From an uncultured Porphyromonadaceae bacterium (GTDB lineage: Bacteria > Bacteroidota > Bacteroidia > Bacteroidales > Muribaculaceae), in contig CAOKFI010000002.1 of NCBI GenBank assembly GCA_948467675.1, positions 62,001 through 126,000 on the forward strand: DNA of 64,000 bases, written 5' to 3'. Below, one piece after another: positions 17,604-25,241 of this stretch. The notes under the pieces were generated by a model, which was given only the letters and a program-made list of their open reading frames with translations, was not told where the DNA came from and did no database searches. Made by a program: the position numbers and the translations under genes. Positions within the stretch are counted from its first letter, which is position 1. Every line of letters starts with the position of its first letter.

Positions 17604-19538
17604 ATGCTGACAAATCTACGCGTTAAAACTCTGGCGGTAGCCCTGGTTCTGGCCGGCGCAAGTCTTCCCGCCGCGGCTTCTCTGAACCTGAAGCTCGATA
17701 TCGGAACGGCCAATCAGATGGGAGTCCAGAAACATGAATCCCCGAACTATGATTATCTGCTGGTCACAGCAGGCACAGACCCGTATGTGTATACTATGCC
17801 TATAACCCGTCCTCTTGAAGAGGGCGAGACCATATTGTCGTTCGAATATTCAAGCACCGGCACATTGAATCCGCTCGAGGTCTTTTTCGGATATCCGGCC
17901 CAGCCGGGACGCTCCGGCCGCTACGGTGAGATCCCGCAGTCGGCAGGCATACGGACATTCAGTGTCGATCTTGCCGAAGCCATGGCCAAATTCGACTGGG
18001 GCGGCCGCGCAGGCATGCGTCTGCGTCTCGATTTCGGATCGCAGGCGCAGGTAGGAGTCAACATACGGCATATACGTATCCATAAAGCTGAAGACGATCC
18101 ATGGGTCGATACCCCCGACGATGTGATATCCCTCGCCACAGTACAGAAAGCCGGTCTGCCGATACTCGAGATCACCACGGTCGACGGAGAGGAGCCGACG
18201 TTCGACAAGATAGATCCTCCGGCCGGAAGTATGGGAGCAGGCATAACCAATGCCACAAAAGTCCCGGGCCGTGTGAGGATCCTTGAGCCCGACGGCACCG
18301 TGAGCTTCGACAGCGGCGACTATGTTAAGAAAGAGAGCGGCATGACGGTAAAGGTGCGGGGCAACACAAGCGCCTACACCCCGAAGAAACCGTATAAGAT
18401 CAAACTGCAGAAGAAGGCCGACATGCTCTGCCGCGGCGACAAGAAGTACAACGACAAGAACTGGGCGCTGCTCAAAGACGAGTCGCAGCTCATGCGCAAC
18501 GGCTTCAAGATAAACGAGCTGATGGGCATGCAGTGGACACCGCAGTGCCGCTATGTCAACGTAATGTTCAATGGCGAATACCGAGGCATGTATCTGCTCG
18601 CCGAGGCTGTCGAGCGCAATACCGGATGCCGGCTCGATGTCGACGATACCGGATTCATCGTCGAACGCGACGCATACTGGTGGAACGAAGACGGATGCTA
18701 TGTGTCGTCATCATTGCATCCGGCCTACAACTATACGTTCAAGTATCCCGATTTCGAGGAGATGATAGATGCCGACAAGCGGTATGTCGAGGACTGTATG
18801 CTTGCTTTCGAGGCTTCGGTAGGAGACGGAACATACGCCTCGCTCATCGACTGCCGCTCGTTTGCGTCCTGGCTTCTCGGACATGATATACTCGGTACCT
18901 ACGACAGCGGCGGGGCAAACATGTATTTTACAAAATACGACAATACACCGCAGTCGCTTATCATGATGGGCAACCTCTGGGATTTCGATTCCACGGAACG
19001 TTGCCGCGATGCATGGTCGAATCTCCATGTGCATACTTTCCCGTCGTATTTCTACCCCAAAAACAAATCTCCCGAATTCACTCAGGCATATCTCGATGTG
19101 TGGAACAGCGTCAAGGGTCGCATCTTCGACGATATGATACAGTTTGTGCAGGACTATGCCGCATCCGACGAAGGCAAGGCATTCGATGTGTCCAACAGCC
19201 TCGATGCGGTTCTGTGGGGTACGGCCAATCCCACCGTTCAGCAGGCTGCCGACCGCTCCGTGACATGGTATACCGAACGCCGCCAGTGGCTCGAACAGGC
19301 AATATCCGGTATCGCGGCATCTGTATCATCTGTCGGTGTCGATGGTGCCGCGCTTAATGTGAGCGTATCCGCACTGCTGCTTACTGTCTCCGGGCTTGAT
19401 GGAAACGACCCAGTGCTCGTGGCCGATATGCAGGGACGCATAGTGTATGCCGGCACAGACCGCCGCATACAGCTCCCCTCGCCGGGGCTTTACATCGTGG
19501 CGGCACGCGGAGAGGCCGTCAAGGTCGCTGCCCGGTGA
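17604..19538 (+). CDS. Secreted CotH-kinase family protein with C-terminal sorting-like tail
   Basis: 644 residues. A signal peptide ends near PAAA|S (about 26). An N-terminal beta-rich domain (27-175) precedes the CotH region (about 180-560). CotH landmarks: VKVRGNTSAYTPKKPYKIKL (the lysine-bearing segment), KNWALLKDESQLMRN, YRGMYLLAEAVERN and GNLWDFDST, equivalent to the metal-binding DFG-like part of this atypical kinase fold. CotH proteins phosphorylate secreted proteins; whether this one does is not shown. The last 70 residues (VADMQGRIVYA...PSPGLYIVAA) look like a type IX secretion type A sorting domain. It is monocistronic with a terminator downstream. Confidence 0.85.
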   Translation: MLTNLRVKTLAVALVLAGASLPAAASLNLKLDIGTANQMGVQKHESPNYDYLLVTAGTDPYVYTMPITRPLEEGETILSFEYSSTGTLNPLEVFFGYPAQPGRSGRYGEIPQSAGIRTFSVDLAEAMAKFDWGGRAGMRLRLDFGSQAQVGVNIRHIRIHKAEDDPWVDTPDDVISLATVQKAGLPILEITTVDGEEPTFDKIDPPAGSMGAGITNATKVPGRVRILEPDGTVSFDSGDYVKKESGMTVKVRGNTSAYTPKKPYKIKLQKKADMLCRGDKKYNDKNWALLKDESQLMRNGFKINELMGMQWTPQCRYVNVMFNGEYRGMYLLAEAVERNTGCRLDVDDTGFIVERDAYWWNEDGCYVSSSLHPAYNYTFKYPDFEEMIDADKRYVEDCMLAFEASVGDGTYASLIDCRSFASWLLGHDILGTYDSGGANMYFTKYDNTPQSLIMMGNLWDFDSTERCRDAWSNLHVHTFPSYFYPKNKSPEFTQAYLDVWNSVKGRIFDDMIQFVQDYAASDEGKAFDVSNSLDAVLWGTANPTVQQAADRSVTWYTERRQWLEQAISGIAASVSSVGVDGAALNVSVSALLLTVSGLDGNDPVLVADMQGRIVYAGTDRRIQLPSPGLYIVAARGEAVKVAAR

Positions 19539-19572
19539 TCGCGCTGCTGTAGCTTGAAACTTTTCATATCAG

Positions 19573-19601
19573 GAGGACGGATCATTCCGTCCTCTTTTTT
19601 T
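19573..19601 (+). terminator. Rho-independent terminator after the CotH-like gene
   Basis: GAGGACGGA (19573-19581) pairs perfectly with TCCGTCCTC (19586-19594) around TCAT, followed by seven Ts. It isolates the fimbrial operon from upstream transcription. Confidence 0.9.
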
Positions 19602-19681
19602 GTCGCTCCGCGCAGGAGCGGCATCTACGATGGCTGCGGATTCACGGTTTATAAGGGATATTGAGTTAAATAATATTAAAA

Positions 19682-19691
19682 GGGGGGGGGG
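19682..19691 (+). repeat. Homopolymeric run of ten G before the fimbrial operon
   Basis: Ten consecutive Gs, 198 bases before the first fimbrial ATG (19889), in the 350-base gap between the terminator at 19601 and that gene. Such tracts change length by strand slippage. An ATG at 19630 opens a frame that reads through the tract and stops at 19761. The frame of the first fimbrial gene is itself open back to 19670. With 9 or 12 Gs the two frames would join. No convincing -33/-7 pair is seen in the gap, so whether the tract acts on promoter spacing or translation is undecided. Confidence 0.7.
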
Positions 19692-19888
19692 TAAGTATAT
19701 TCGCTTCGCAGATTGGGATATGTATAGTAATTTCGTCCTCCAAAAAAATTCCGTATGCTAAGATTTCACCGTTTGAGCGGATAGGGTCGACAGGGTGCCT
19801 GATCACTCCGAAGTGTGGCGATTGGCTTATGCAAAAGGTAATTGTTTGTGAAAAACCGCAAAATAGTAATAGTTTTATAGTCTTTCTG

Positions 19889-20482
19889 ATGAAAACAAAG
19901 TGGGTAATTATATGCCTGTTATTGTTGGCACTGCTTCCTGTCACATCTAATGGCCGGGATACGGATGTCGCATTGAAGACAAATTTGCTCTATGATGCCG
20001 CATTGACCCCCAATGCGGGCGTGGAGGTGTCTGTCGCGCCGCGGTGGTCGGCCGATCTTTCCGGAAATTTCAACGCCTGGACTCTGTCAGGCGGCAAACG
20101 ATGGAAGCACTGGCTGCTTCAGCCGGAAATGAGATACTGGTTCTGCGACGCCATGGGCGGACATTTCGTGGCTGTGCATCTGCTCGGAGGCCAGTACAAC
20201 ATAGGCGCCCTGGATATGGGGTTCAGTTTTCTCGGAACGGATTTCAGTAAACTTCGCGACAGCAGGTACCAGGGATGGTTTGCCGGTGCGGGCATTGCCT
20301 ACGGCTATGCATGGCGTCTGGCACGTCATTGGAACATCGAGGCCGAGATCGGTATCGGATGGACATATACCCGCTACGACCGATATCCGTGTGCCGAATG
20401 CGGAAGCCGGCTCGAGAAGAATCACCCCCATAACTATGTAGGTCCCACAAAGGCCGCTGTAAATTTAGTGTATGTATTCTAA
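19889..20482 (+). CDS. DUF3575 family outer-membrane-type protein, first gene of fimbrial operon
   Basis: 197 residues from the ATG at 19889 (MKTKWVIIC); 20 further in-frame codons upstream (from 19829) would bury the signal peptide. The signal peptide ends near SNG. The mature part (VALKTNLLYDAALTPNAGVEV, LQPEMRYWFCDAMGGHFVAVH, AGIAYGYAW) has the alternating pattern and final aromatic residue (YVF) of a small outer-membrane beta-barrel and matches the DUF3575 family that accompanies Mfa-type fimbrial genes. The DUF3868 gene follows after 12 bases. A role in pilus assembly is inferred from context. Confidence 0.8.
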   Translation: MKTKWVIICLLLLALLPVTSNGRDTDVALKTNLLYDAALTPNAGVEVSVAPRWSADLSGNFNAWTLSGGKRWKHWLLQPEMRYWFCDAMGGHFVAVHLLGGQYNIGALDMGFSFLGTDFSKLRDSRYQGWFAGAGIAYGYAWRLARHWNIEAEIGIGWTYTRYDRYPCAECGSRLEKNHPHNYVGPTKAAVNLVYVF

Positions 20483-20494
20483 ATCCCGGGAATC

Positions 20495-21922
20495 ATGAAA
20501 CAACTAACCTCTATATTTGCGGTCTGTGCTTTTGCTGTAGCCCAGCATGCTCATGCCGGAGCCATAGTGCTCGACGCCTCGAGTGTCGGGCTGTCCGATG
20601 TCAGCATAGAGCGTTCCGAATCCTTTCTTAACTGTAAGTTCACTATCACAGTCGACAGTGTCGATATAAACTCTAACCGTGAGCTGCGTCTCAATCCGGT
20701 AATCATAGGCGACGACGGTACCGAACTCGCATTGCCGGCTATGATTGTCGCCGGCCGCAGCCGGTACATCAACGCCCAGCGCCACGAGCGGCTGTCGGAG
20801 CAACTCAAACTCTACCGTTATACCGATGGAATGACATTGCCCTACAGCGTATCGCTCCCGTACGAGGAATGGATGGAGACCGCCCGTATCGAATTGCGCG
20901 AGCGCGCGCTCGGGTGCTGCTCCGAAAAAGAGAGCGAATACACCCTTACTGTCGAGACCCTCGACTTCACGCCAAAGGTATTCCATGCCACAGCCGTATA
21001 TCAGGTGCCTGTGGCCGAGGCTGTAAAGACTCGTGAATTACGCGGACGCGCGTTCGTCGATTTCCCCGTCAACCGTACGGAGATACGCCCCGACTACCGC
21101 AACAATTTCGTGGAGCTCGGCAAGATACAGGCATCGATCGACTCCGTGCGGAGCGACGCCGACGTGACCATCACAGCGCTTTCAATCAAAGGTTTCGCCT
21201 CTCCCGAAGGCCCGTGGGATAACAACGTGCGCCTCGCCAAGGGACGTACCGCCGCTCTGAAAGAATATGTCGAGACCCTCTACCGTTTCGACCACGGATT
21301 CATAGCCACATCGTATGAACCCGAAGACTGGGAGGGACTGCGTGATTATGTGGTAGGCTCAAATATCGAGAACCGTCAGGGTATACTCGACATCATCGAC
21401 AGCAGCCTCGCTCCCGATGCCCGCGATAAGAAAATCAAGACCACATATCCGAAGCAGTACGCCTTCCTGCTGGCCAACGTATATCCCGCTCTACGTCATT
21501 CCGACTACAAGATCGACTATACCATCCGGTCATACACCGATCCCGAAGAGATAATACGCGTCATGTACACCAAGCCGCAGAATCTGAGCCTCGAGGAATT
21601 CTTCTCTGCCGCACGCACTCTCGATCCGGGGTCGCAGACCTACAACGACCTGTTCGAGACAGCCGTACGCATGTATCCCGACTCAGAGATCGCCAACCTC
21701 AATGCCGCGGCCTGCGCCATAAACCGTGGCGACCTCGATAGCGCCGCACGCTATATCGACAAAGCCGGCGACGCCCCCGAAGCCATATATACCCGAGGAA
21801 ACCTCGCCGCAGTCCGGGGAGACTACGACAAAGCGCTCGAATATCTCCGGCAGGCCGCCCGCCTGAAAGTCTCCGACGCTCCGGCCGCCATAGAGCAGAT
21901 CCGCTCGCTCATCCATAAATAA
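20495..21922 (+). CDS. DUF3868 / OmpA-like / TPR protein of fimbrial operon
   Basis: 475 residues. Signal peptide about 1-22 (cleavage after AHAG or AHA). An N-terminal domain of the DUF3868 type (about 25-185), an OmpA-like peptidoglycan-binding region (about 190-285, FVDFPVNRTEIRPDYRNN and IKGFASPEGPWDNN), and a C-terminal part with TPR-like helices (DLDSAARYIDKAGDAPEA, GDYDKALEYLRQAARL). Such proteins are regularly encoded next to Mfa1/Mfa2 and are thought to tie the fimbrial apparatus to the cell wall; that function is inferred. Confidence 0.8.
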   Translation: MKQLTSIFAVCAFAVAQHAHAGAIVLDASSVGLSDVSIERSESFLNCKFTITVDSVDINSNRELRLNPVIIGDDGTELALPAMIVAGRSRYINAQRHERLSEQLKLYRYTDGMTLPYSVSLPYEEWMETARIELRERALGCCSEKESEYTLTVETLDFTPKVFHATAVYQVPVAEAVKTRELRGRAFVDFPVNRTEIRPDYRNNFVELGKIQASIDSVRSDADVTITALSIKGFASPEGPWDNNVRLAKGRTAALKEYVETLYRFDHGFIATSYEPEDWEGLRDYVVGSNIENRQGILDIIDSSLAPDARDKKIKTTYPKQYAFLLANVYPALRHSDYKIDYTIRSYTDPEEIIRVMYTKPQNLSLEEFFSAARTLDPGSQTYNDLFETAVRMYPDSEIANLNAAACAINRGDLDSAARYIDKAGDAPEAIYTRGNLAAVRGDYDKALEYLRQAARLKVSDAPAAIEQIRSLIHK

Positions 21923-21979
21923 ATGAGTGTCACAAGTGATAAATCAAACAAGAATAAACACTAATAAATTACACACAGA

Positions 21980-24103
21980 ATGAAAAAAGTAAGGTTTCTA
22001 TGCATGGCTCTTGTATCAGCCATGATGCTTGGAGGCTGTTCTGAGGAGAATCTGATGGACGGTTCGGACGAGCAGACCAAAACGCCGGTCGATTCTGGCG
22101 ACGGTGTCTATTTCACTGTAAATTTTGACATGCCCAGTGTACAGGGTGGCCGTAGTGTGACTACTAAGCCGGGTGATGGCCCCAGCTCAAGCAACAACGG
22201 AGTGGAAATCGGCCAGGGTTTTGAGAATACTGTGAAATCGGCTTTGGTTGTATTGGCCAAGAAGTCTGACCACAGTTTTATCGCAGCCGCACAGATGGCC
22301 GACAACACCCTCGACGATGTTTCAGGCAATAAATCATCGTATGTGGTAAAGTCAAAAATATCAAAGGCCGATCTGCAGTCGTTCTATGATGCTGCCGGAG
22401 GTACTCTTGTAGAAGACGCCAATACGGTGTATATATATGTTTTTGCCAATCCGTCGGAACAGCTGACTGATATGTTTGGAACCTCCGCCGTGCCCGCCGA
22501 CTGGTACGATAAGGTTCTTACATATTCTGACAATATGTCCGGTGAAAACAACTTCCTGATGTCTAATGCACTGCTTGCAGAACGTGCGATCCCTCGCACT
22601 CTCAATGACTGGGACAGCTACAAGACACAAGACAATCCCTTTGACTTGTCGGGATATAACCGCGATGTCGCTATCGACAATAGCAAAAACAATTCTCGCG
22701 GATCCATCAAGATCGAGCGCTCTGTAGCCCGTTTCGACTTCCGCGACGGTTCCGAGGATGGTAAGACTGATGCTGATCTTAACGGTATAGGCAACTTTAC
22801 CTATCAGGTAGTGCTCGATACCGACAACAAGCCTGTGATCGACATCGTGCTCGAGAAGATGGCCGTTATCAACATGAACAAGACTTTCTATGCTCTTCGC
22901 CGAGTGTCGGATGATGGCCGTCCTACAAATCCCTCTTATTTGGGTATCGGACTTTCGGAAAAACCTTGGGGCGCGACGCTTGCTGGCAATTATGTTGTGG
23001 ATGCCGACTATCGCTGGAAAGACGGTGTATCGGACAACACTACCGATTTTGCCGATCACTTTGAGTATCCCCTGTTTTCTTCAGCGGGAACAGTAAACAA
23101 GGATGTCTGGGATGCTACCGTCTGCTCCTCGCTGGTAAAGGACGGAAATGAGGACAACGATGACAGTTGGAACAATGGTGGTCTCGGTCAGTACTACCGT
23201 TGGCGCTACGTCACAGAAAATGTGATAGCCAGCAGCGGCAATTTCAATTACAGTGATCAGAAAAACGGTATAAGCACAGGTGTTGTATTCAAAGGCCGTA
23301 TGGTTGCCGATGCCAAATATGAGGAGAGCAATGACAAGGACTTGAAAGAGATCGCCAAGACTGTTAACAAAACAGATGCTGAGGCTGGTGACTCTTTTAA
23401 GGCTCCGATTCTTTATATGTTTGCCGGCCAGCTGTATATGGGCTGGGAGCAGGTGCGCGCAGCTGCTATTGCCGCCGCAGTTCCTAAATGGGAACACAAT
23501 CTTAACGATCCGAATGATTCTGCTGATGATACCTGGACTCCCGCGGTAACGCCCATTCGTAACGATCGGCTCTATGTCGCTGTGTTTGGCGAAGGTGGCG
23601 GTTTCGGCACTGTCGATGTGGTTTGGAAAGATCCGGACACCGGCACTGAGCATAAGTTTAAATATGAGGATAAAGACCTGCCTTACAAGGCTGACTGTGC
23701 CGATGCGGCCGCTCAGGCATGGATCAATGCCGACCGTCCTGCGACAGGCGATTTATTAGATACATTCCGAGAGAAGGTAGTAGGTGCCGACATAACCATC
23801 TACCAGCGTAGTCTGGACGCAAGCAGCAATACCTGGGGTTACTACTGCTATTACTACTATTGGAACCGTCATAACGACAACCTGAAACCCAGCACTATGG
23901 GCCCGATGGAATTTGCCGTTGTCCGCAACAATGTATACAAACTCGCTGTAACCAAGATCAGCCGTCTGGGACATCCGCGTATCTCTGAGAACGATCCTAA
24001 GAAACCGACTCCCGATACCAAGGATGAAACCGACGATATATACTTTACCGTCACCAACGAGATCCTTCCGTGGGTAGTACGTGTCAACAATATCGAATTC
24101 TAA
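21980..24103 (+). CDS. Mfa1-family major fimbrial subunit (lipoprotein precursor)
   Basis: 707 residues, longer than the about 560 of P. gingivalis Mfa1. The lipobox is LGGC at 17-20, followed by acidic residues (SEEN). The N-terminal fimbrillin domain contains VKSALVVLAKKSD and TVYIYVFANPS; the C-terminal domain contains EFAVVRNNVYKLAVTKISRLGHP and ends TNEILPWVVRVNNIEF, the usual Mfa1 ending, a candidate donor strand. Known members are secreted as lipoproteins, cleaved by an Arg-specific protease and polymerised by strand exchange; here Arg-bearing sites precede the first strand. The base GC of this gene is lower than in the housekeeping genes. mfa2-like follows 7 bases later. Confidence 0.88.
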   Translation: MKKVRFLCMALVSAMMLGGCSEENLMDGSDEQTKTPVDSGDGVYFTVNFDMPSVQGGRSVTTKPGDGPSSSNNGVEIGQGFENTVKSALVVLAKKSDHSFIAAAQMADNTLDDVSGNKSSYVVKSKISKADLQSFYDAAGGTLVEDANTVYIYVFANPSEQLTDMFGTSAVPADWYDKVLTYSDNMSGENNFLMSNALLAERAIPRTLNDWDSYKTQDNPFDLSGYNRDVAIDNSKNNSRGSIKIERSVARFDFRDGSEDGKTDADLNGIGNFTYQVVLDTDNKPVIDIVLEKMAVINMNKTFYALRRVSDDGRPTNPSYLGIGLSEKPWGATLAGNYVVDADYRWKDGVSDNTTDFADHFEYPLFSSAGTVNKDVWDATVCSSLVKDGNEDNDDSWNNGGLGQYYRWRYVTENVIASSGNFNYSDQKNGISTGVVFKGRMVADAKYEESNDKDLKEIAKTVNKTDAEAGDSFKAPILYMFAGQLYMGWEQVRAAAIAAAVPKWEHNLNDPNDSADDTWTPAVTPIRNDRLYVAVFGEGGGFGTVDVVWKDPDTGTEHKFKYEDKDLPYKADCADAAAQAWINADRPATGDLLDTFREKVVGADITIYQRSLDASSNTWGYYCYYYYWNRHNDNLKPSTMGPMEFAVVRNNVYKLAVTKISRLGHPRISENDPKKPTPDTKDETDDIYFTVTNEILPWVVRVNNIEF

Positions 24104-24110
24104 ATCAGAA

Positions 24111-25136
24111 ATGAAACTGTTAGGACGAAATATCATCACATCATTCATCTGCAAGACCTTCGTGGTCTTGCAGATGATATTCCTTGTATCGTGCGATGGA
24201 CTCATTTATGATGACCTCGACCCGTGTAAGGAAGGGTTGCGGTTGCGTTTCGTCTATGATTATAACATGGAGTTTGCCAATGCATTCCACAAGCAGGTGG
24301 ACTGCCTGACTCTCCTTGTTTACGACAAAGACGGAAATTATATCGAAACGCGCACCGAGAAGGCGGCCTCATTGCTGTCAGACGAAAACTGGCGTATGAC
24401 ACTCGACCTGCCTGCCGGAACATACAGGCTTCTTGCCTATGGAGGCATGGAGTGCGACGATGCTTCTTTCGCCTTTGCCGATAAGCCATCGGCGGGATCC
24501 ATGACCGGGGATATAGAAGTAAACCTCAATAGCGGCGAGCTCACGGCTCCGGATGGAAACGACCTGCATGATCTTTTCTACGGATATCTCGAAGTGACGG
24601 TACCCGAACTTGCGGGAAACTATACCGACGCCACTGTGGAGATGATGAAAGATACCAACCGCATACGCATAATGCTTCAGCATATTGACGGCAGCCCGAT
24701 ACATTACAGTGACTTCGGTTTTTCGCTTACTGCCGACAATACGCGGATGGGGTGGGACAACCGTATAATACCTGTGGGTGCGACATCATACTGTCCGTGG
24801 GCGCGTGGCCAGATGGAGGGAGGTGTCGATGCTGTGACAGGCGCTGCCGTGGAAGTGGCTTATGCGGAATTTTGCACAGCTCGTCTTATGGCGAGTACAG
24901 ATCCGAGACTGGAAGTGACGCGGGTTGCAGACGGTGGTACCGTTATGTCTATACCGCTGGTGTCGTATCTGCTGATGTTTAAAAGCGATCACTTCGCTGC
25001 TATGAAAAATCAGGAGTATCTTGACCGGGAAAATACCTGGAATGTGATATTCTTCCTTGACCGTGGAAACAACTGGCTCAGAACCGAGATAGTTGTCAAT
25101 GGCTGGAGAGTGAATATCAACGACATAGGTATGTGA
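24111..25136 (+). CDS. FimB/Mfa2-family fimbrial anchor subunit (lipoprotein)
   Basis: 341 residues from the ATG at 24111 (MKLLGRNIITS). The lipobox is LVSC (about 22-25), then DGLIYDDLDPC, the classic beginning of mature Mfa2/FimB proteins. The next segment, GLRLRFVYDYNMEFANAFHKQ, and DLPAGTYRLLAYGGM belong to the two transthyretin-like domains. In the family this protein caps the base of the pilus and limits its length. A 14-bp perfect inverted repeat lies in the codons for the signal peptide (see 24145-24177). A 105-base gap separates it from the next gene. Confidence 0.85.
   Translation: MKLLGRNIITSFICKTFVVLQMIFLVSCDGLIYDDLDPCKEGLRLRFVYDYNMEFANAFHKQVDCLTLLVYDKDGNYIETRTEKAASLLSDENWRMTLDLPAGTYRLLAYGGMECDDASFAFADKPSAGSMTGDIEVNLNSGELTAPDGNDLHDLFYGYLEVTVPELAGNYTDATVEMMKDTNRIRIMLQHIDGSPIHYSDFGFSLTADNTRMGWDNRIIPVGATSYCPWARGQMEGGVDAVTGAAVEVAYAEFCTARLMASTDPRLEVTRVADGGTVMSIPLVSYLLMFKSDHFAAMKNQEYLDRENTWNVIFFLDRGNNWLRTEIVVNGWRVNINDIGM
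24145..24177 (+). repeat. 14-bp perfect hairpin in the signal-peptide codons of the Mfa2-like gene
   Basis: TCATCTGCAAGACC (24145-24158) pairs without mismatch with GGTCTTGCAGATGA (24164-24177) around a five-base loop TTCGT. It begins 34 bases after the ATG. No T-tract follows, so it is not a standard terminator. It could lower transcription, translation or decay of the distal mRNA. Confidence 0.85.
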
Positions 25137-25241
25137 CGGATTTTTTTTAAAACAAAACAAAGAACAGCAGGTGCGGTTGGCCTGCGATAATAAGCAACCG
25201 GATTGTTGTCGGAAACGATCAGTCAGTTGTAAACCTGTAGA

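Noticed and set aside
19540..19888. Invertible promoter flanked by inverted repeats before the fimbrial operon
   Set aside because: The only inverted repeat found in the gap is the terminator hairpin; no pair of distant arms encloses a promoter.
25145..25215. Terminator between the Mfa2-like gene and the next fimbrial gene
   Set aside because: A T run and a weak GCAGG/CCTGC hairpin occur, but in the wrong order for a terminator, so the operon is taken as continuous.
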